Under the pieces are notes generated by a model. The model saw only the letters and a list, made by a program, of their open reading frames with translations, did no database searches and was not told the DNA's origin. A DNA stretch of 64,000 nucleotides, from the NCBI GenBank assembly GCA_963840245.1, contig CAWIYI010000014.1:62001-126000 (forward strand). The letters run 5' to 3'. Position 1 is the first letter of the stretch. Every line of letters begins with the position of its first letter. The DNA comes from Bog-473 sp963840245 (GTDB lineage: Bacteria; Actinomycetota; Acidimicrobiia; Acidimicrobiales; RAAP-2). A program made the position numbers and the translations under genes. Positions 8,908 through 17,543 of this stretch are shown piece by piece.

Positions 8908-10188
8908 GTGACCGACTACGACTCCGTTGACTTCTTCACCGACCAGTCGCTTCTCGAAGATCCGTACCCCTATTTCGACCACCTGCGGTCCCAGTGCCCT
9001 GTCCTGCCGACGGCCCACCATGGGGTCGTCGCGGTGTCGGGGTACGACGAGGCGATGGAGGTCTACCTCGACACCGACACGTTCTCGTCGTGCAACTCGG
9101 TCATCGGACCGTTCGCCGCGTTCCCGGTGCCGCTCGAGGGAGACGACGTCGGAGAGATCATCGACAGCCACCGGGACCAGCTCCCGATGAACGAGCACAT
9201 GGTGACCATGGACCCGCCCATGCACACGCGCGAGCGTGCCCTGGTCATGCGCCTGCTCACCCCGAAGCGCCTCAAGGAGAACGAGGCGTTCATGTGGGGC
9301 CTGGCCGATCGGCAGATCGACGAGTTCGTCGAGGCCGGCCGCTGCGAGTTCATCAGCGCCTATTCGCAGCCCTTCGCCATGCTCGCGGTGGCCGACGTCC
9401 TGGGGGTGCCCGAGGCCGATCACGAGCGGTTCCGCCAGTTCTTCGGGCTGAGCGCATCTCCGGGGAAGCTCGGCGGGAACCCGGACATCGGGCTCAACGC
9501 CCTCGGCGGCCTGGACGACTGGTTCGCGACGTACATCGAGGACCGCCGGCGCGAGCCCCGCGACGACGTGTTGACCCGCCTGGCGCAGGGCACCTACCCC
9601 GACGGGTCGATCCCCGACATCACGTCGGTCGTGCGGACGGCCACGTTTCTCTTCGCCGCCGGGCAGGAGACGACGGCGCGCCTCCTCGCCGTCGGCCTGA
9701 AGTACCTGGCCGAGAACCCCGAGCTCCAGGACGAGCTCCGGGCCCACTCCGAGCGCATCCCCGACTTCGTCGATGAGGCACTGCGGATCGAGAGCCCGGT
9801 GAAGGCCGATTTCCGCCTGGCCCGGCACGCGACGAAGGTCGCCGGCGTCGATGTGGCCGCGGGGACACCGGTGATGCTCCTGAACGGGGCCGCCAATCGC
9901 GACCCCCGGCAATTCGAGGAGCCCGCCGAGTTCCGGCTCGACCGTCCCAACGCCAAGGCCCACATCGCCTTCGGGCGCGGTGTCCATTCCTGCCCGGGAG
10001 GGCCGTTGGCGCGGGCGGAAGGTCGGATCAGCATCGAGCGCATTCTCGATCGGATGCGCGACATACGGTTGTCCGAGGAGCACCACGGTCCACCGGAGGA
10101 CCGGCGCTTCAACTACGAACCGACCTGGGTCTTGCGTGGGCTCCACGAGCTGCACATCGAGTTCACCCCGGGCGAGGTGACCCGGTGA
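8908..10188 (+). CDS. Cytochrome P450
   Basis: Heme monooxygenase, 426 aa, soluble bacterial type. I-helix oxygen-binding motif AAGQETTAR, K-helix ExxR in EALRIESP, and heme-thiolate loop FGRGVHSCPGG with the cysteine ligand. GTG at 8908 (start VTDYDSVDFFTDQSLLEDPYP) was chosen for its GGGGAG ribosome site and because P450 homology begins there; the frame is open further upstream without likely coding content. No ferredoxin gene is adjacent. It overlaps the following SDR gene by 4 nt, so a P450 hydroxylation followed by alcohol oxidation is a reasonable reading. The substrate is unknown. Confidence 0.93.
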   Translation: MTDYDSVDFFTDQSLLEDPYPYFDHLRSQCPVLPTAHHGVVAVSGYDEAMEVYLDTDTFSSCNSVIGPFAAFPVPLEGDDVGEIIDSHRDQLPMNEHMVTMDPPMHTRERALVMRLLTPKRLKENEAFMWGLADRQIDEFVEAGRCEFISAYSQPFAMLAVADVLGVPEADHERFRQFFGLSASPGKLGGNPDIGLNALGGLDDWFATYIEDRRREPRDDVLTRLAQGTYPDGSIPDITSVVRTATFLFAAGQETTARLLAVGLKYLAENPELQDELRAHSERIPDFVDEALRIESPVKADFRLARHATKVAGVDVAAGTPVMLLNGAANRDPRQFEEPAEFRLDRPNAKAHIAFGRGVHSCPGGPLARAEGRISIERILDRMRDIRLSEEHHGPPEDRRFNYEPTWVLRGLHELHIEFTPGEVTR

Positions 10189-10931
10189 GCCCCAGAGTCG
10201 CCGTCGTCACGGGCGCCGCGTCGGGCATCGGACTCGGCATCGCGCGCCGGCTGGGTGCCGACGGAATGGCGGTGGCGTTGCTCGACCGTGATGGCGCCGG
10301 TGCGCGCGATGCGGCGGCGGAGATGGTGGGAGCGGGTCGCACGGCCACCGGCTACGAGGTCGACGTCGCCGATCGCTCCGCGCTCGGCCAGGTGTTCGCC
10401 TCCGTGCGCGAAGAGATGGGACCCGTCACGGTGGTGGTCACCAGCGCCGGGATCGAATCGTTCGACCCGATCCTCGAGATCACACCGGAGAAGTGGGACC
10501 GAATTTTGGCGGTCAACCTGACGGGCACGTTCACCTGCATGCAGCTGGCCGTGCCGGACATGGTGGATGCCGGTTGGGGTCGCATCGTGACGATCTCGTC
10601 GTCGAGCGCGCAATCCGGGGCTCCCAACATGGCGCACTACGTGGCGTCCAAGGGTGGCGTCATCGGGCTCACCAAGGCCTTCGCCCGCGACCTGGCCCGC
10701 CACGGCATCACGGTGAACACCATCCCTCCGACCATCGTCGACACGCCGATGGCCCGGAAGTCCGAAGCCGCGGGAGACGTCCCGAGCGTCGAGGTCATGG
10801 GCGGGATGGTCCCTCTCGGCCGGGCGGGAACGCCGGAGGACATCGCCAGCGCGTGCTCGTACCTCTGCTCGGACGAAGCCGGCTACATCACTGGGCAGGT
10901 GATCGGCGTCAACGGCGGGATGTACATCTGA
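10185..10931 (+). CDS. Short-chain dehydrogenase/reductase
   Basis: Classical SDR of 248 aa. Cofactor motif TGAASGIG near the N-terminus, Asp in the second strand (LLDRDG) suggesting NAD(H), NLTGTF helix region, catalytic Ser in SSSSAQSG and YxxxK in YVASK, and the C-terminal GQVIGVNGG segment. The GTG start overlaps the P450 stop (GTGA), so it is translationally coupled. It probably oxidises the hydroxyl group introduced by the P450. The next gene is a TetR regulator in the same orientation, 33 bp downstream. Confidence 0.92.
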   Translation: MSPRVAVVTGAASGIGLGIARRLGADGMAVALLDRDGAGARDAAAEMVGAGRTATGYEVDVADRSALGQVFASVREEMGPVTVVVTSAGIESFDPILEITPEKWDRILAVNLTGTFTCMQLAVPDMVDAGWGRIVTISSSSAQSGAPNMAHYVASKGGVIGLTKAFARDLARHGITVNTIPPTIVDTPMARKSEAAGDVPSVEVMGGMVPLGRAGTPEDIASACSYLCSDEAGYITGQVIGVNGGMYI

Positions 10932-10964
10932 CGTGCCTTCGAGGAGCCCGCGGGATTTGCCGTC

Positions 10965-11595
10965 ATGAGCAGCCAGACCAACACGTCTCGCCGTCTCGGT
11001 GCCGAGACCTCGAAGTCCCGCGCCGCCCTGCTCGACGCCGCCGAGCCGCTGATGCTGCAGGAGGGCTATGCGGCGGTGACCTCGCGGCGGGTGGCGGCGA
11101 GCGCCGGGTTGAAGCCTCAGCTCGTCCACTACTACTTCCGCACCATGGACGACTTGTTCCTCGCGCTCTTCCGACGCCGGGCCGAACAAGGGCTCGAACG
11201 CCAGACCCAGGCGCTGGCGTCGCCGCAACCACTCTGGGCCCTGTGGGACCTCAGCCGTGACCCACGCGGCACCGCCCTCACGATGGAGTTCGTCGCGCTG
11301 GCCAACCACCGCAAGGCGATCAGGACCGAGATCGCCACGTCGCGGAGCGGTTCCGGTCCGACCAGCTCCGGGGCTCGAAGCGGTGCTGGCGCAGTACGGC
11401 ATCGCCGAGGCGTGCCCGCCTCTCGTCTTCACCGTCTTGTTGTCGAGCGTCTCGCGGTTCCTCGTCATCGAGAGCGAGACGCTCGGCATGACGACCGGCC
11501 ACGCCGAGACGGTCGCCTTTGTCGAGGGCTTCCTGAGGGAACTCGAAGGAGAGCGGGGAGGCGACTCCACGGCGGCGTGGCACGGCAGCTCCTAA
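10965..11595 (+). CDS. TetR-family regulator, two frameshifts
   Basis: N-terminal TetR HTH is clear (AALLDAAEPLMLQEGYAAVTSRRVAASAGL, then LVHYYFRTMDDLF; given here in two pieces). After about residue 125 the frame changes near 11340 and again in the GGGG at about 11371-11374; the restored C-terminal part contains AERFRSDQLRG and LEAVLAQYGIAEACPPL, ending at a TAA at 11593-11595. Two single-base deletions explain it, giving about 210 aa, normal for TetR. It is the third gene of the P450-SDR operon and probably its local regulator; the palindrome at 8858-8879 is a candidate binding site. Confidence 0.8.
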
Positions 11596-11598
11596 ATA

Positions 11599-11628
11599 TT
11601 GACGTCAAAGTCGAAAACCCGCTAGGCT
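11599..11628 (+). promoter_or_regulatory. Sigma-70-type promoter with embedded palindrome, for the amidohydrolase
   Basis: TTGACG at 11599-11604 and TAGGCT at 11623-11628 with an 18-bp spacer. The -35 hexamer lies inside the perfect palindrome TTGACGTCAA (11599-11608), so a dimeric regulator could occlude it. A second dyad, GTGACG...CGTCAC, lies just downstream at 11645-11658. It reads toward the gene at 11743. Confidence 0.55.
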
Positions 11629-11742
11629 GACATGGTCGTCAGTTGTGACGGTCGTCACCCTGACGGCGCGCACGACCTCGATAGGGGCGGACGCCCTCCT
11701 GTTCAGAGGTGCGAGCGGTTCTACGAGATTGCGGAGGTAGCC

Positions 11743-12946
11743 ATGACCAAGAGGATTGTCGACTTTCCGGTGTTCGACGCCGACAACCACATGTACGAGA
11801 AGACGGACGCCTTCACGAAGTTCCTGCCGCCCGAATACTCCGGGCTTGATCAAGTACGTGGAGGTCAACGGGCGGACGAAGATCGCGGTGCGCAACGTCA
11901 TCTCGGACTACATCCCGAACCCCACCTTCAACGTGGTCGGCCGGCCCGGTGCGTCCGAGGAGCTCTTCAAGTACGGCAACCCCGAGGGGAAGTCCCGCCG
12001 GGAGTTGATGGGCGATCCCATCCGCTCGCCCGAGGCCTTCTTCTCCCCGGAGCCCCGCCTCGCCCTCATGGACGAGCTCGGTATCGACCGGGCGCTGATG
12101 TGGCCGACGCTGGCGAGCCTGCTCGAAGAGCGGCTGAGCATGGACCCGAAGGCCACACACGTCGTCGTGCACGCGCTGAACCAGTGGATGCACGAGCACT
12201 GGACGTTCAACTACGAAGGCCGGATCTTCCCGACACCCGTGATCACGCTGCCGATCGTCAGTGAGGCGATCAAGGAGCTCGAGTGGGTCTACGAGCGCGG
12301 GGCGAAGATCGTCCTGATCCGCCCGGCACCCGTGCCCGGCTACGAGGGGAACCGGTCGTTCGCCCTGCCCGAGTTCGACCCCTTCTGGCAGCGGGTCACC
12401 GAGCTCGACATCACGGTCGGCCTGCACGCGTCCGACGACGGGCTCACCCGCTACTACAACCAATGGGAAGGCAAGCCCGAGGGGGAGCACCTTCCCTTCG
12501 GCGGCAAGTCGGCCTTCATGGACATCATGCACACGCAAGGCCGGGGCATCTTCGACACGGTGGCGTCGCTGATCGGGCACGGGCTCCTCACCCGCTTCCC
12601 GACCCTGCGCATGTTGCCGGTGGAGAACGGCTCCGCCTGGGTCCGTCCGTTCATCGACGCCATCGGCCAGTCCTACGCCCACGAGCCCGCGCTCTACGAC
12701 GAGGACCCGCTCATGGTGCTCAAGCGCAACATCTGGATCCACCCCTTCCACGAGGAGAACCCGCGCGGGCTGATCGACCTCGTGGGCGTCGACCGGGTGG
12801 TCTTCGGGTCCGACTACCCGCACATCGAGGGGATGTCCGAGCCGCTCTCCTACGTCGACGAGCTCGAGGGCCTGTCGCAGAACGAGATGGCGCAGGTGAT
12901 GGGTGGCAACCTGGCCGAGGCCATGAAGGTGCCCTTCGCCGCTTGA
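11743..12946 (+). CDS. Amidohydrolase family 2 (ACMSD-like TIM barrel) protein, one frameshift
   Basis: Metal-dependent hydrolase/decarboxylase superfamily (PF04909 type), about 400 aa, cytoplasmic. It starts MTKRIVDFPVFDADNHMYE after a GGAGG ribosome site. The frame changes at about 11841-11846 (one extra base in gggctt) and continues LIKYVEVNGRTKIAV to the end. Later features are a His in GLHASDDG and the terminal barrel motif FGSDYPHIEG with the metal-region Asp. A paralogue lies at 51827-53014 with the same order of motifs. Such proteins often accompany degradation of aromatic or lipid compounds, but no substrate can be assigned. Confidence 0.82.
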
Positions 12947-12988
12947 ACTGCACCAGGCAACAACCGACGGATGCTTCCCACCGGCGCG

Positions 12989-13020
12989 TTGACGCCGGTA
13001 GCTATAGGTTGTATACCAAC
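12989..13020 (+). promoter_or_regulatory. Promoter with inverted repeat over the -10 box, upstream of tetR
   Basis: TTGACG (12989-12994) and TATACC (13012-13017) are separated by 17 bp. GTTG-TATAC-CAAC at 13008-13020 is an inverted repeat covering the -10, a typical autoregulatory TetR operator arrangement. It reads toward the TetR gene at 13246, leaving a leader of about 220 nt that contains two possible short ORFs. Confidence 0.55.
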
Positions 13021-13075
13021 AGCTCTACATGAATTAGCGGGCCGGCTAACCCGCTGACGGGGGAGGGATATCGGT

Positions 13076-13153
13076 ATGCGCGCGGACCATTCGCGGACCG
13101 GAGGGGCTCAGACACGGGCTGCAGTGACGGGAGCGTTCGTAAGGGGACGCTGA
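13076..13153 (+). CDS. Possible 25-aa leader ORF
   Basis: ATG at 13076 follows a GGGGGAGGGA ribosome site at good spacing and runs 25 codons to TGA. The peptide (start MRADHSRTGG) is basic and resembles nothing I know. It is supported only by the ribosome site and its place in the tetR leader; it may be a regulatory upstream ORF or chance. Confidence 0.25.
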   Translation: MRADHSRTGGAQTRAAVTGAFVRGR

Positions 13154-13154
13154 A

Positions 13155-13253
13155 GTGAGTCGCACCTGCGCCGGCTCCCTGGACCCCATGTGCGACGCGA
13201 CAGACGTCGACGTCGCCGAGTGGCGCGACGAGCCGCTGGTCGTCGATGGCTGA
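13155..13253 (+). CDS. Possible 32-aa ORF overlapping the tetR start
   Basis: GTG at 13155, one base after the previous short ORF's stop, gives 32 residues (end EWRDEPLVVDG) and stops at TGA 13251-13253, overlapping the TetR ATG by 8 nt (ATGGCTGA). The arrangement would allow translational coupling into TetR. No recognisable domain; low confidence. Confidence 0.22.
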   Translation: MSRTCAGSLDPMCDATDVDVAEWRDEPLVVDG

Positions 13254-13959
13254 GTTCACCAGAGAGCAGATCGCCGAGGCGTCCCTCGCCGTGGCGGATG
13301 AGCGCGGCGCAGCCGGCTTCACCATGCGCGCGGTGGCAGAGACGCTTGGCGTCACGCCAATGGCGCTGTACCACTACGTGGAGGACAAGGCGGCTCTGGT
13401 GGCGCTCGTCGTTGATGCGTCCATCGCCGAGCACCCGCTACCACCACCCACGGGATCGTGGCAAGAGGACCTCGTCGCAATGGCGCGGTGGATGCGAGAG
13501 ACGATGCTGGCGCATCCAGCGGTGGCTCGGTTGCGCAGCGCTCACAATGTCTGGACCCCGTCGATCTTTCCCATGACCGAGCGCTGGCTCAGTTTGTGGC
13601 AGCAGAGTGGACTCGAGCTGAACGCGGCCCTGCTTGCGGCGTCGGCCAGCTCAACCGCGATGATCGGATTCGTCCAAGCAGAGTTGCTGTACGCGGACAC
13701 CGAGCGGCCCGACGAGAGCGCACTGTCCTCGTTCCCGAACGCCCGCGTAGCGTTCAACCTCACGCGCGACGGGACGAGAGAATTCGATCTGGTCGTCCGC
13801 TCGCTCCTGGACGGGCTGCATGCCCGATTGGCGCCGGGTGGTTCACCCGCATCCATCACGGTCGAGCGTGTGGCTGGGGGGCGCACCACACGTGCTCCGG
13901 CCCGAGGTCCCGCTGGTGGCAACCGGGCCACGTCGCGAAGTCCTCGGAGCGGGTCATGA
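13246..13959 (+). CDS. TetR/AcrR-family regulator
   Basis: 237 aa, intact. N-terminal HTH: TREQIAEASLAVADERG, then TMRAVAETLGVTPMALYHYV, the recognition-helix region of TetR proteins with the LYHYVEDKAAL signature of the TetR_C_1-like subgroup. The C-terminal domain is helical; the last ~35 residues are Arg/Gly/Ser-rich and probably disordered. It is transcribed from a promoter with an overlapping inverted repeat, so autorepression is likely. The next gene, 165 bp downstream, is an ABC binding protein it may also control. Confidence 0.88.
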   Translation: MAEFTREQIAEASLAVADERGAAGFTMRAVAETLGVTPMALYHYVEDKAALVALVVDASIAEHPLPPPTGSWQEDLVAMARWMRETMLAHPAVARLRSAHNVWTPSIFPMTERWLSLWQQSGLELNAALLAASASSTAMIGFVQAELLYADTERPDESALSSFPNARVAFNLTRDGTREFDLVVRSLLDGLHARLAPGGSPASITVERVAGGRTTRAPARGPAGGNRATSRSPRSGS

Positions 13960-14124
13960 GCGCAGTGAATCTTCATGGGTCGCGGTCCATTCCTCCCCGA
14001 GATTGCGTATCCTGCGCCCGTTCGACGGCACTTCCGCCTCCTCCCCGATCGCCTCTGCTTGGCGCGGATTGATCGTGGGGACGAATCCGGGCAGACGGCA
14101 TGCTCCCGGCAGAAAGGAAACACC

Positions 14125-15400
14125 ATGCGTAAGGCACTGACGGCTCTCGCCGTGCTCCTGCTCCCGATGGCCGTGCTCCTCCAATCGGCGGCATCCGTCG
14201 GCGCCGGTGCGGCACAGAGCCAGTCCACGCCGGGTGTCACGCCAACGAGCATCAAGGTCGGCATCACGTACCCTGATGTCGCGGCCATCGCCACCATCAT
14301 CAGCGTCAATCCCGGCAACTATCAGGTCGCGTACAACACGCTGATCAAGCAGATCAACGCTCACGGGGGCATCAACGGACGCACGATCACGCCTGTCTAC
14401 GCACCGGTCGACCCGCTGGGGACCGCCGGCGCCGCGACTGCCTGCACGAAACTCACGGAAGATGACCAGGTGTTCGCCGTCCTCGGATTCTTCCAGGCGG
14501 CCGATCTCGGCTGCTACGTGACCGGCCATGACACCCCGATCATCGGCGGGACGCTGAGCAGTGCCCAGGCGACACAGGCCAAGGCTCCCTGGTTCAACAA
14601 CATCATTTCCGACAGCGACCTCATTCCCAAGGAGATGGCGACCTTCAAGCAGGAGGGCGCGTTCGCCGGGAAGAAGGTCGCGGTGGTGGGGACGACGACC
14701 GATCAGGCCGAGATGAACCTGGTTCTTCCTGCGCTTCGGAAGATCAAGGCGGACGTCGTGCAGACCGCCATCAACAGCGCGCCGGAGACCGACACGGCAG
14801 CACAGACACAGCAGTACAACGTGATCGCCCAGAAGTTCAAAGCGGCCGGAGCGAATGTCGTCGTCGCCGTGGGCAACGCTGGGAACGGTTGGCCGGCCGC
14901 GCTCCAGAGCAGCCAGAGCACCTACCTGCCCCGCATCGTCGCCACGGACTACATCGACCTGGATGCCTACACGTCCAACAAGTTGGGGTACTCGCAGGCG
15001 ATCCTCAAGAACGCCCTGACGGCGGGCGGCTATCCGCCCTTGGCCGTCATCTGGAACGATCCGGCGATGAAGCGTTGCATCGCCACCATCCACGCCGCCG
15101 AGCCCAAGGCCATCATCAACGACCCGGTCACCGCGACAGCCTCCACCCCGGTCACGTGGACGGCCCCGGAGCTGGCCTGCCAGCAGGTCGCCCTCTTCAC
15201 CGACATCGTCAAGGCCGCCGGCAAGACACTCACGCCAAGACGTTCGGCAAGGCGGAGCGTCACTGACGCACGAGACCATCCCCGGCGGCGGTGGGACGTT
15301 CAACTTCTCGGCGGGGCACAACGACGGCAACGGTCCCGTCTTCGTCTACCAGTGGAGCCCGTCGAAGAAGATCCTGCAGCTGAAGACGACGGTGGGTTAG
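14125..15400 (+). CDS. Branched-chain amino-acid-type ABC substrate-binding protein, two frameshifts near the 3' end
   Basis: Secreted periplasmic-binding protein of the Leu/Ile/Val (Peripla_BP_6) family. Signal peptide MRKALTALAVLLLPMAVLLQ... with cleavage near AGAAQS; mature part begins STPGVTPTSIKVGITYP and contains NAHGGINGR, typical of this family. After KAAGKTLT the frame shifts near 15232 and again near 15253; the restored end reads KTFGKA, SLTHETIPGGGGTFNF, and finishes at TAG 15398-15400. It is about 420 aa, normal length. No permease or ATPase genes adjoin it; it may deliver a ligand to the liv system at 17.5-22.5 kb or act with another transporter. AAAGGAAA ribosome site precedes the ATG. 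Confidence 0.85.
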
Positions 15401-15404
15401 CGCT

Positions 15405-16550
15405 TCACGTCGACACGATCGCCACGCCCGCGGTGCCCGGCGCCCCGTAGAGCTGTCCGTAGCCGACGCGCGGCGACCCGGGGACCTGGCGCCCGCCGGC
15501 GTTCCCGCGCAGCTGCAGCACCAGTTCGTGGATCTGGCGCAGTCCGGACGCACCGATGGGCTCCCCGTTGGCGATGAGGCCCCCATCGGTGTTCACGGGG
15601 AGACTGCCGCCGATCTCCGTGGCGCCCTCGGCCAGGAGCGCCTCCTGCTCACCGTCCTTGCAGAAGCCGTTCTCGGCCATGTGGATCACCTCGGCCCCGG
15701 CGTCGGTGTCCTGCAGTTGGACGACATCGACGTCCTCGGGGCCGAGTCCGGCCATCCGGTAGGCCGCCCGGGACGCGTCGACTGTCGGCGCCTCGGCCCG
15801 CTCGAGCGGCAGCCACGGGCTGTGGACTTCGAAGGCGCCGAGGCGCCGGGTCCGGACCACCGAGGCCCGCAGGTAGATCGGCGTGGCGGTGAAGCGGTGG
15901 GCGATCTCGGCCCGGCACAGGACGACCGCGGCCGCCCCCTCGTCAGGTGAGCAGAACATGTACTGGGTCAAGGGGTCATTGACCATCTGTGACCCGAGGA
16001 TCTCCTCCTCGCTCAGTGCCTTGCGCCGGAAGGCGTTCGGGTTGTCCACACCGTTGCGGTAGTTCTTGGCGGCGACGCGGGCGAGTGTCTCGGAGCTGAT
16101 CCCGAAGTCGTGCATGTAACGCTGGATCTTCATGGCGAAGAACTTCGGCGTCAGGAAGAGGCCCGTCTCGCCGTACCAGCTGGGCACGCCGTACTGGACC
16201 GGGTCGGCGGCGAACGCACCGGGCAGGTGCTTGTCCATGCCGATGGCCATGCCCAGGTCGTACTCGCCCAGCCGGAGCGTGTTGGCCGCCTGCGTGAGGG
16301 CGCTGGCCGCGGTGGCGCAGCCGTTGTACACGTCGGTGAAGGGCAGGCCCGTCAGGCCGAGGAAGTTGACCACCGCGTCTGGATTGTCCACCTCGTAGCT
16401 GCCGCCGAAGGCGAACTGGACGTCCTTCCATGTGATGCCGGCGTCAGCCAGGGCGAGTCGCGCCGCCTTGGCCCCCATCTCAATGGCCGACGTCCCGGCG
16501 AAACGCCCGAAGGGGTGCAGCCCGACACCGATGATGGCGACATCGTCCAT
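15405..16550 (-). CDS. Thiolase-like (lipid-transfer/SCP-x type) protein with altered catalytic motif
   Basis: 381 aa, thiolase fold. Starts MDDVAIIGVGLHPFGRF; a Cys lies at the nucleophile position in YNGCATAAS. In the C-terminal motif where thiolases have GHP, it reads ANGEPIGASG, so the catalytic His is replaced by Glu. Together with the DUF35 partner immediately upstream (5 bp apart), this resembles non-thiolytic pairs such as the Ltp2-type aldolases of steroid side-chain degradation rather than a true acetyl-CoA acyltransferase. The reaction is probably C-C cleavage or formation on a CoA thioester, but the substrate is unknown. Intact frame; ATG at 16550 starts the conserved first strand. 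Confidence 0.85.
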   Translation of the reverse strand: MDDVAIIGVGLHPFGRFAGTSAIEMGAKAARLALADAGITWKDVQFAFGGSYEVDNPDAVVNFLGLTGLPFTDVYNGCATAASALTQAANTLRLGEYDLGMAIGMDKHLPGAFAADPVQYGVPSWYGETGLFLTPKFFAMKIQRYMHDFGISSETLARVAAKNYRNGVDNPNAFRRKALSEEEILGSQMVNDPLTQYMFCSPDEGAAAVVLCRAEIAHRFTATPIYLRASVVRTRRLGAFEVHSPWLPLERAEAPTVDASRAAYRMAGLGPEDVDVVQLQDTDAGAEVIHMAENGFCKDGEQEALLAEGATEIGGSLPVNTDGGLIANGEPIGASGLRQIHELVLQLRGNAGGRQVPGSPRVGYGQLYGAPGTAGVAIVST

Positions 16551-16555
16551 GGATC

Positions 16556-16984
16556 TCAGCTCTCCTCGACGGGGCGGAAGGCGAAGGTCAGCACCTCGGT
16601 GCCGTCTTCGTCGGTGGTGAAGGGGACCACGGTCAGTTCCATCGGCATGCCGATCCGCAGTTCCTGGTCGACGTCGCCTGCGATGCGCGCTTCGACCCGG
16701 CCCTCCGGCAACTCGATGAACCCGACGCCGTACGGCACGAACTCGTTGGCAGGCTCGCGCCCGAGATAGGGCGGGTTCTTCGGCTGGAACCTCTGGCGGG
16801 TCCAGGTCCACAGCGTCCCGGTCCGGGACAGAGCGGTGGGAGAGACCGTGTCCCCACCGCAGCTGGGGCACGAGTCCTGGGCCGGAAAGGTGATGAAGGA
16901 GCAGGCTGCACAGCGCGAGCCCGACAGCTGCGGTTCGGCGGACGGCCACTCGAACAACCCTTCGGCGACGCTGCGCTGCGCCAT
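16556..16984 (-). CDS. DUF35 OB-fold/zinc-ribbon acyl-CoA-associated protein
   Basis: 142 aa. A rubredoxin-like zinc ribbon (CAAC ... CPSC, about residues 25-42) is followed by an OB fold (GTLWTWTRQRF, YGVGFIELPEGRVEARI). DUF35 proteins bind CoA thioesters and form complexes with thiolase-like partners; here the partner gene follows 5 bp downstream. The pair probably works as a hetero-oligomer. A 14-bp palindrome lies 20 bp upstream of its start. Confidence 0.9.
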   Translation of the reverse strand: MAQRSVAEGLFEWPSAEPQLSGSRCAACSFITFPAQDSCPSCGGDTVSPTALSRTGTLWTWTRQRFQPKNPPYLGREPANEFVPYGVGFIELPEGRVEARIAGDVDQELRIGMPMELTVVPFTTDEDGTEVLTFAFRPVEES

Positions 16985-17003
16985 CGCAGGCTCCCTTCCC
17001 GAT

Positions 17004-17017
17004 CCTCGGTATCGAGG
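17004..17017. promoter_or_regulatory. Palindrome upstream of the DUF35/thiolase-like pair
   Basis: CCTCGGTATCGAGG has 5-bp complementary arms around GTAT and lies 20-33 bp upstream of the DUF35 start. GGTATCG recurs at 17022-17028. On the minus strand, TTGGCC and GATACC with 17-bp spacing form a weak candidate promoter in the same stretch. Candidate operator only. Confidence 0.3.
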
Positions 17018-17496
17018 TCAGGGTATCGGCCCCGATCCGAGGCAGGCCAATGTGGGCGCCCCGCTCAGACCGCTTCCAGATGGTTTTATCTGAATCGCTT
17101 GTCGGGGCGGATGCCGCACCGGGGTGATGGGAACGGCGAGGGGGAGGAGTGTCAAAGGACGGCGGCGGTCCTCCTGGCTGATCAAGGTGGCGGTTCCATC
17201 ACGTTCGGAGTGCTGTTGGCGGGGTCGCGGCCAAAGTGCCGACGAACTGGGTCCTCGCTTTGACCAACAACACCTCGGGTCTGGCCTGGTCAGGGGAGTG
17301 TTCCGGCACTATAAACGGACTCGTTGAGAGTTTTCAGAAGCATCTGGCCCTCTCCCGGGGCGCCGAGACCCTGAACCCGGGCGGCAACGGGTGCGGCACC
17401 GCCACGGGTGGTGGGGCGGGCACGGCCACGACGAGCCCGGCCACCTGTGACCGGACGAGCCGATCGCTCGACCGAACCGATGCGGCCGACGGCGCG

Positions 17497-17528
17497 CCGG
17501 CGGCGGAGGGTGAACCCCCCGCCGCCGG
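17497..17528 (-). terminator. Strong GC hairpin downstream of livK
   Basis: Arms CCGGCGGCGG (17497-17506) and CCGCCGCCGG (17519-17528) pair perfectly, with a further GGG/CCC inner stem around a TGAA loop. It lies 16 bp beyond the livK stop on the minus strand. No T-tract follows, so it may be a weak or L-shaped actinobacterial terminator, or an mRNA-stabilising 3' hairpin. Confidence 0.5.
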
Positions 17529-17543
17529 TCACGCGGTGGGCAC

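Larger units (their letters stand above)
16985..17543. other. 559-bp intergenic region between the thiolase pair and the liv operon
   Basis: It holds the palindrome and weak minus-strand promoter for the DUF35 gene at its left end and the hairpin at 17497-17528 at its right end. The middle has AT-richer patches (gttttatctgaatcg, ggcactataaacgg) and an open frame at 17236-17547 beginning VPTNWVLALTNNTSG. That frame has no ribosome site, becomes low-complexity Gly/Ala/Thr and runs into the antisense of livK; I do not accept it as a gene. It might be a decayed fragment. Confidence 0.4.

Noticed and set aside
8167..10155. 662-aa open frame opposite the P450 gene
   Set aside because: It is the antisense shadow of the high-GC P450; only its last part (from about 8751) carries true uxaC N-terminal coding.
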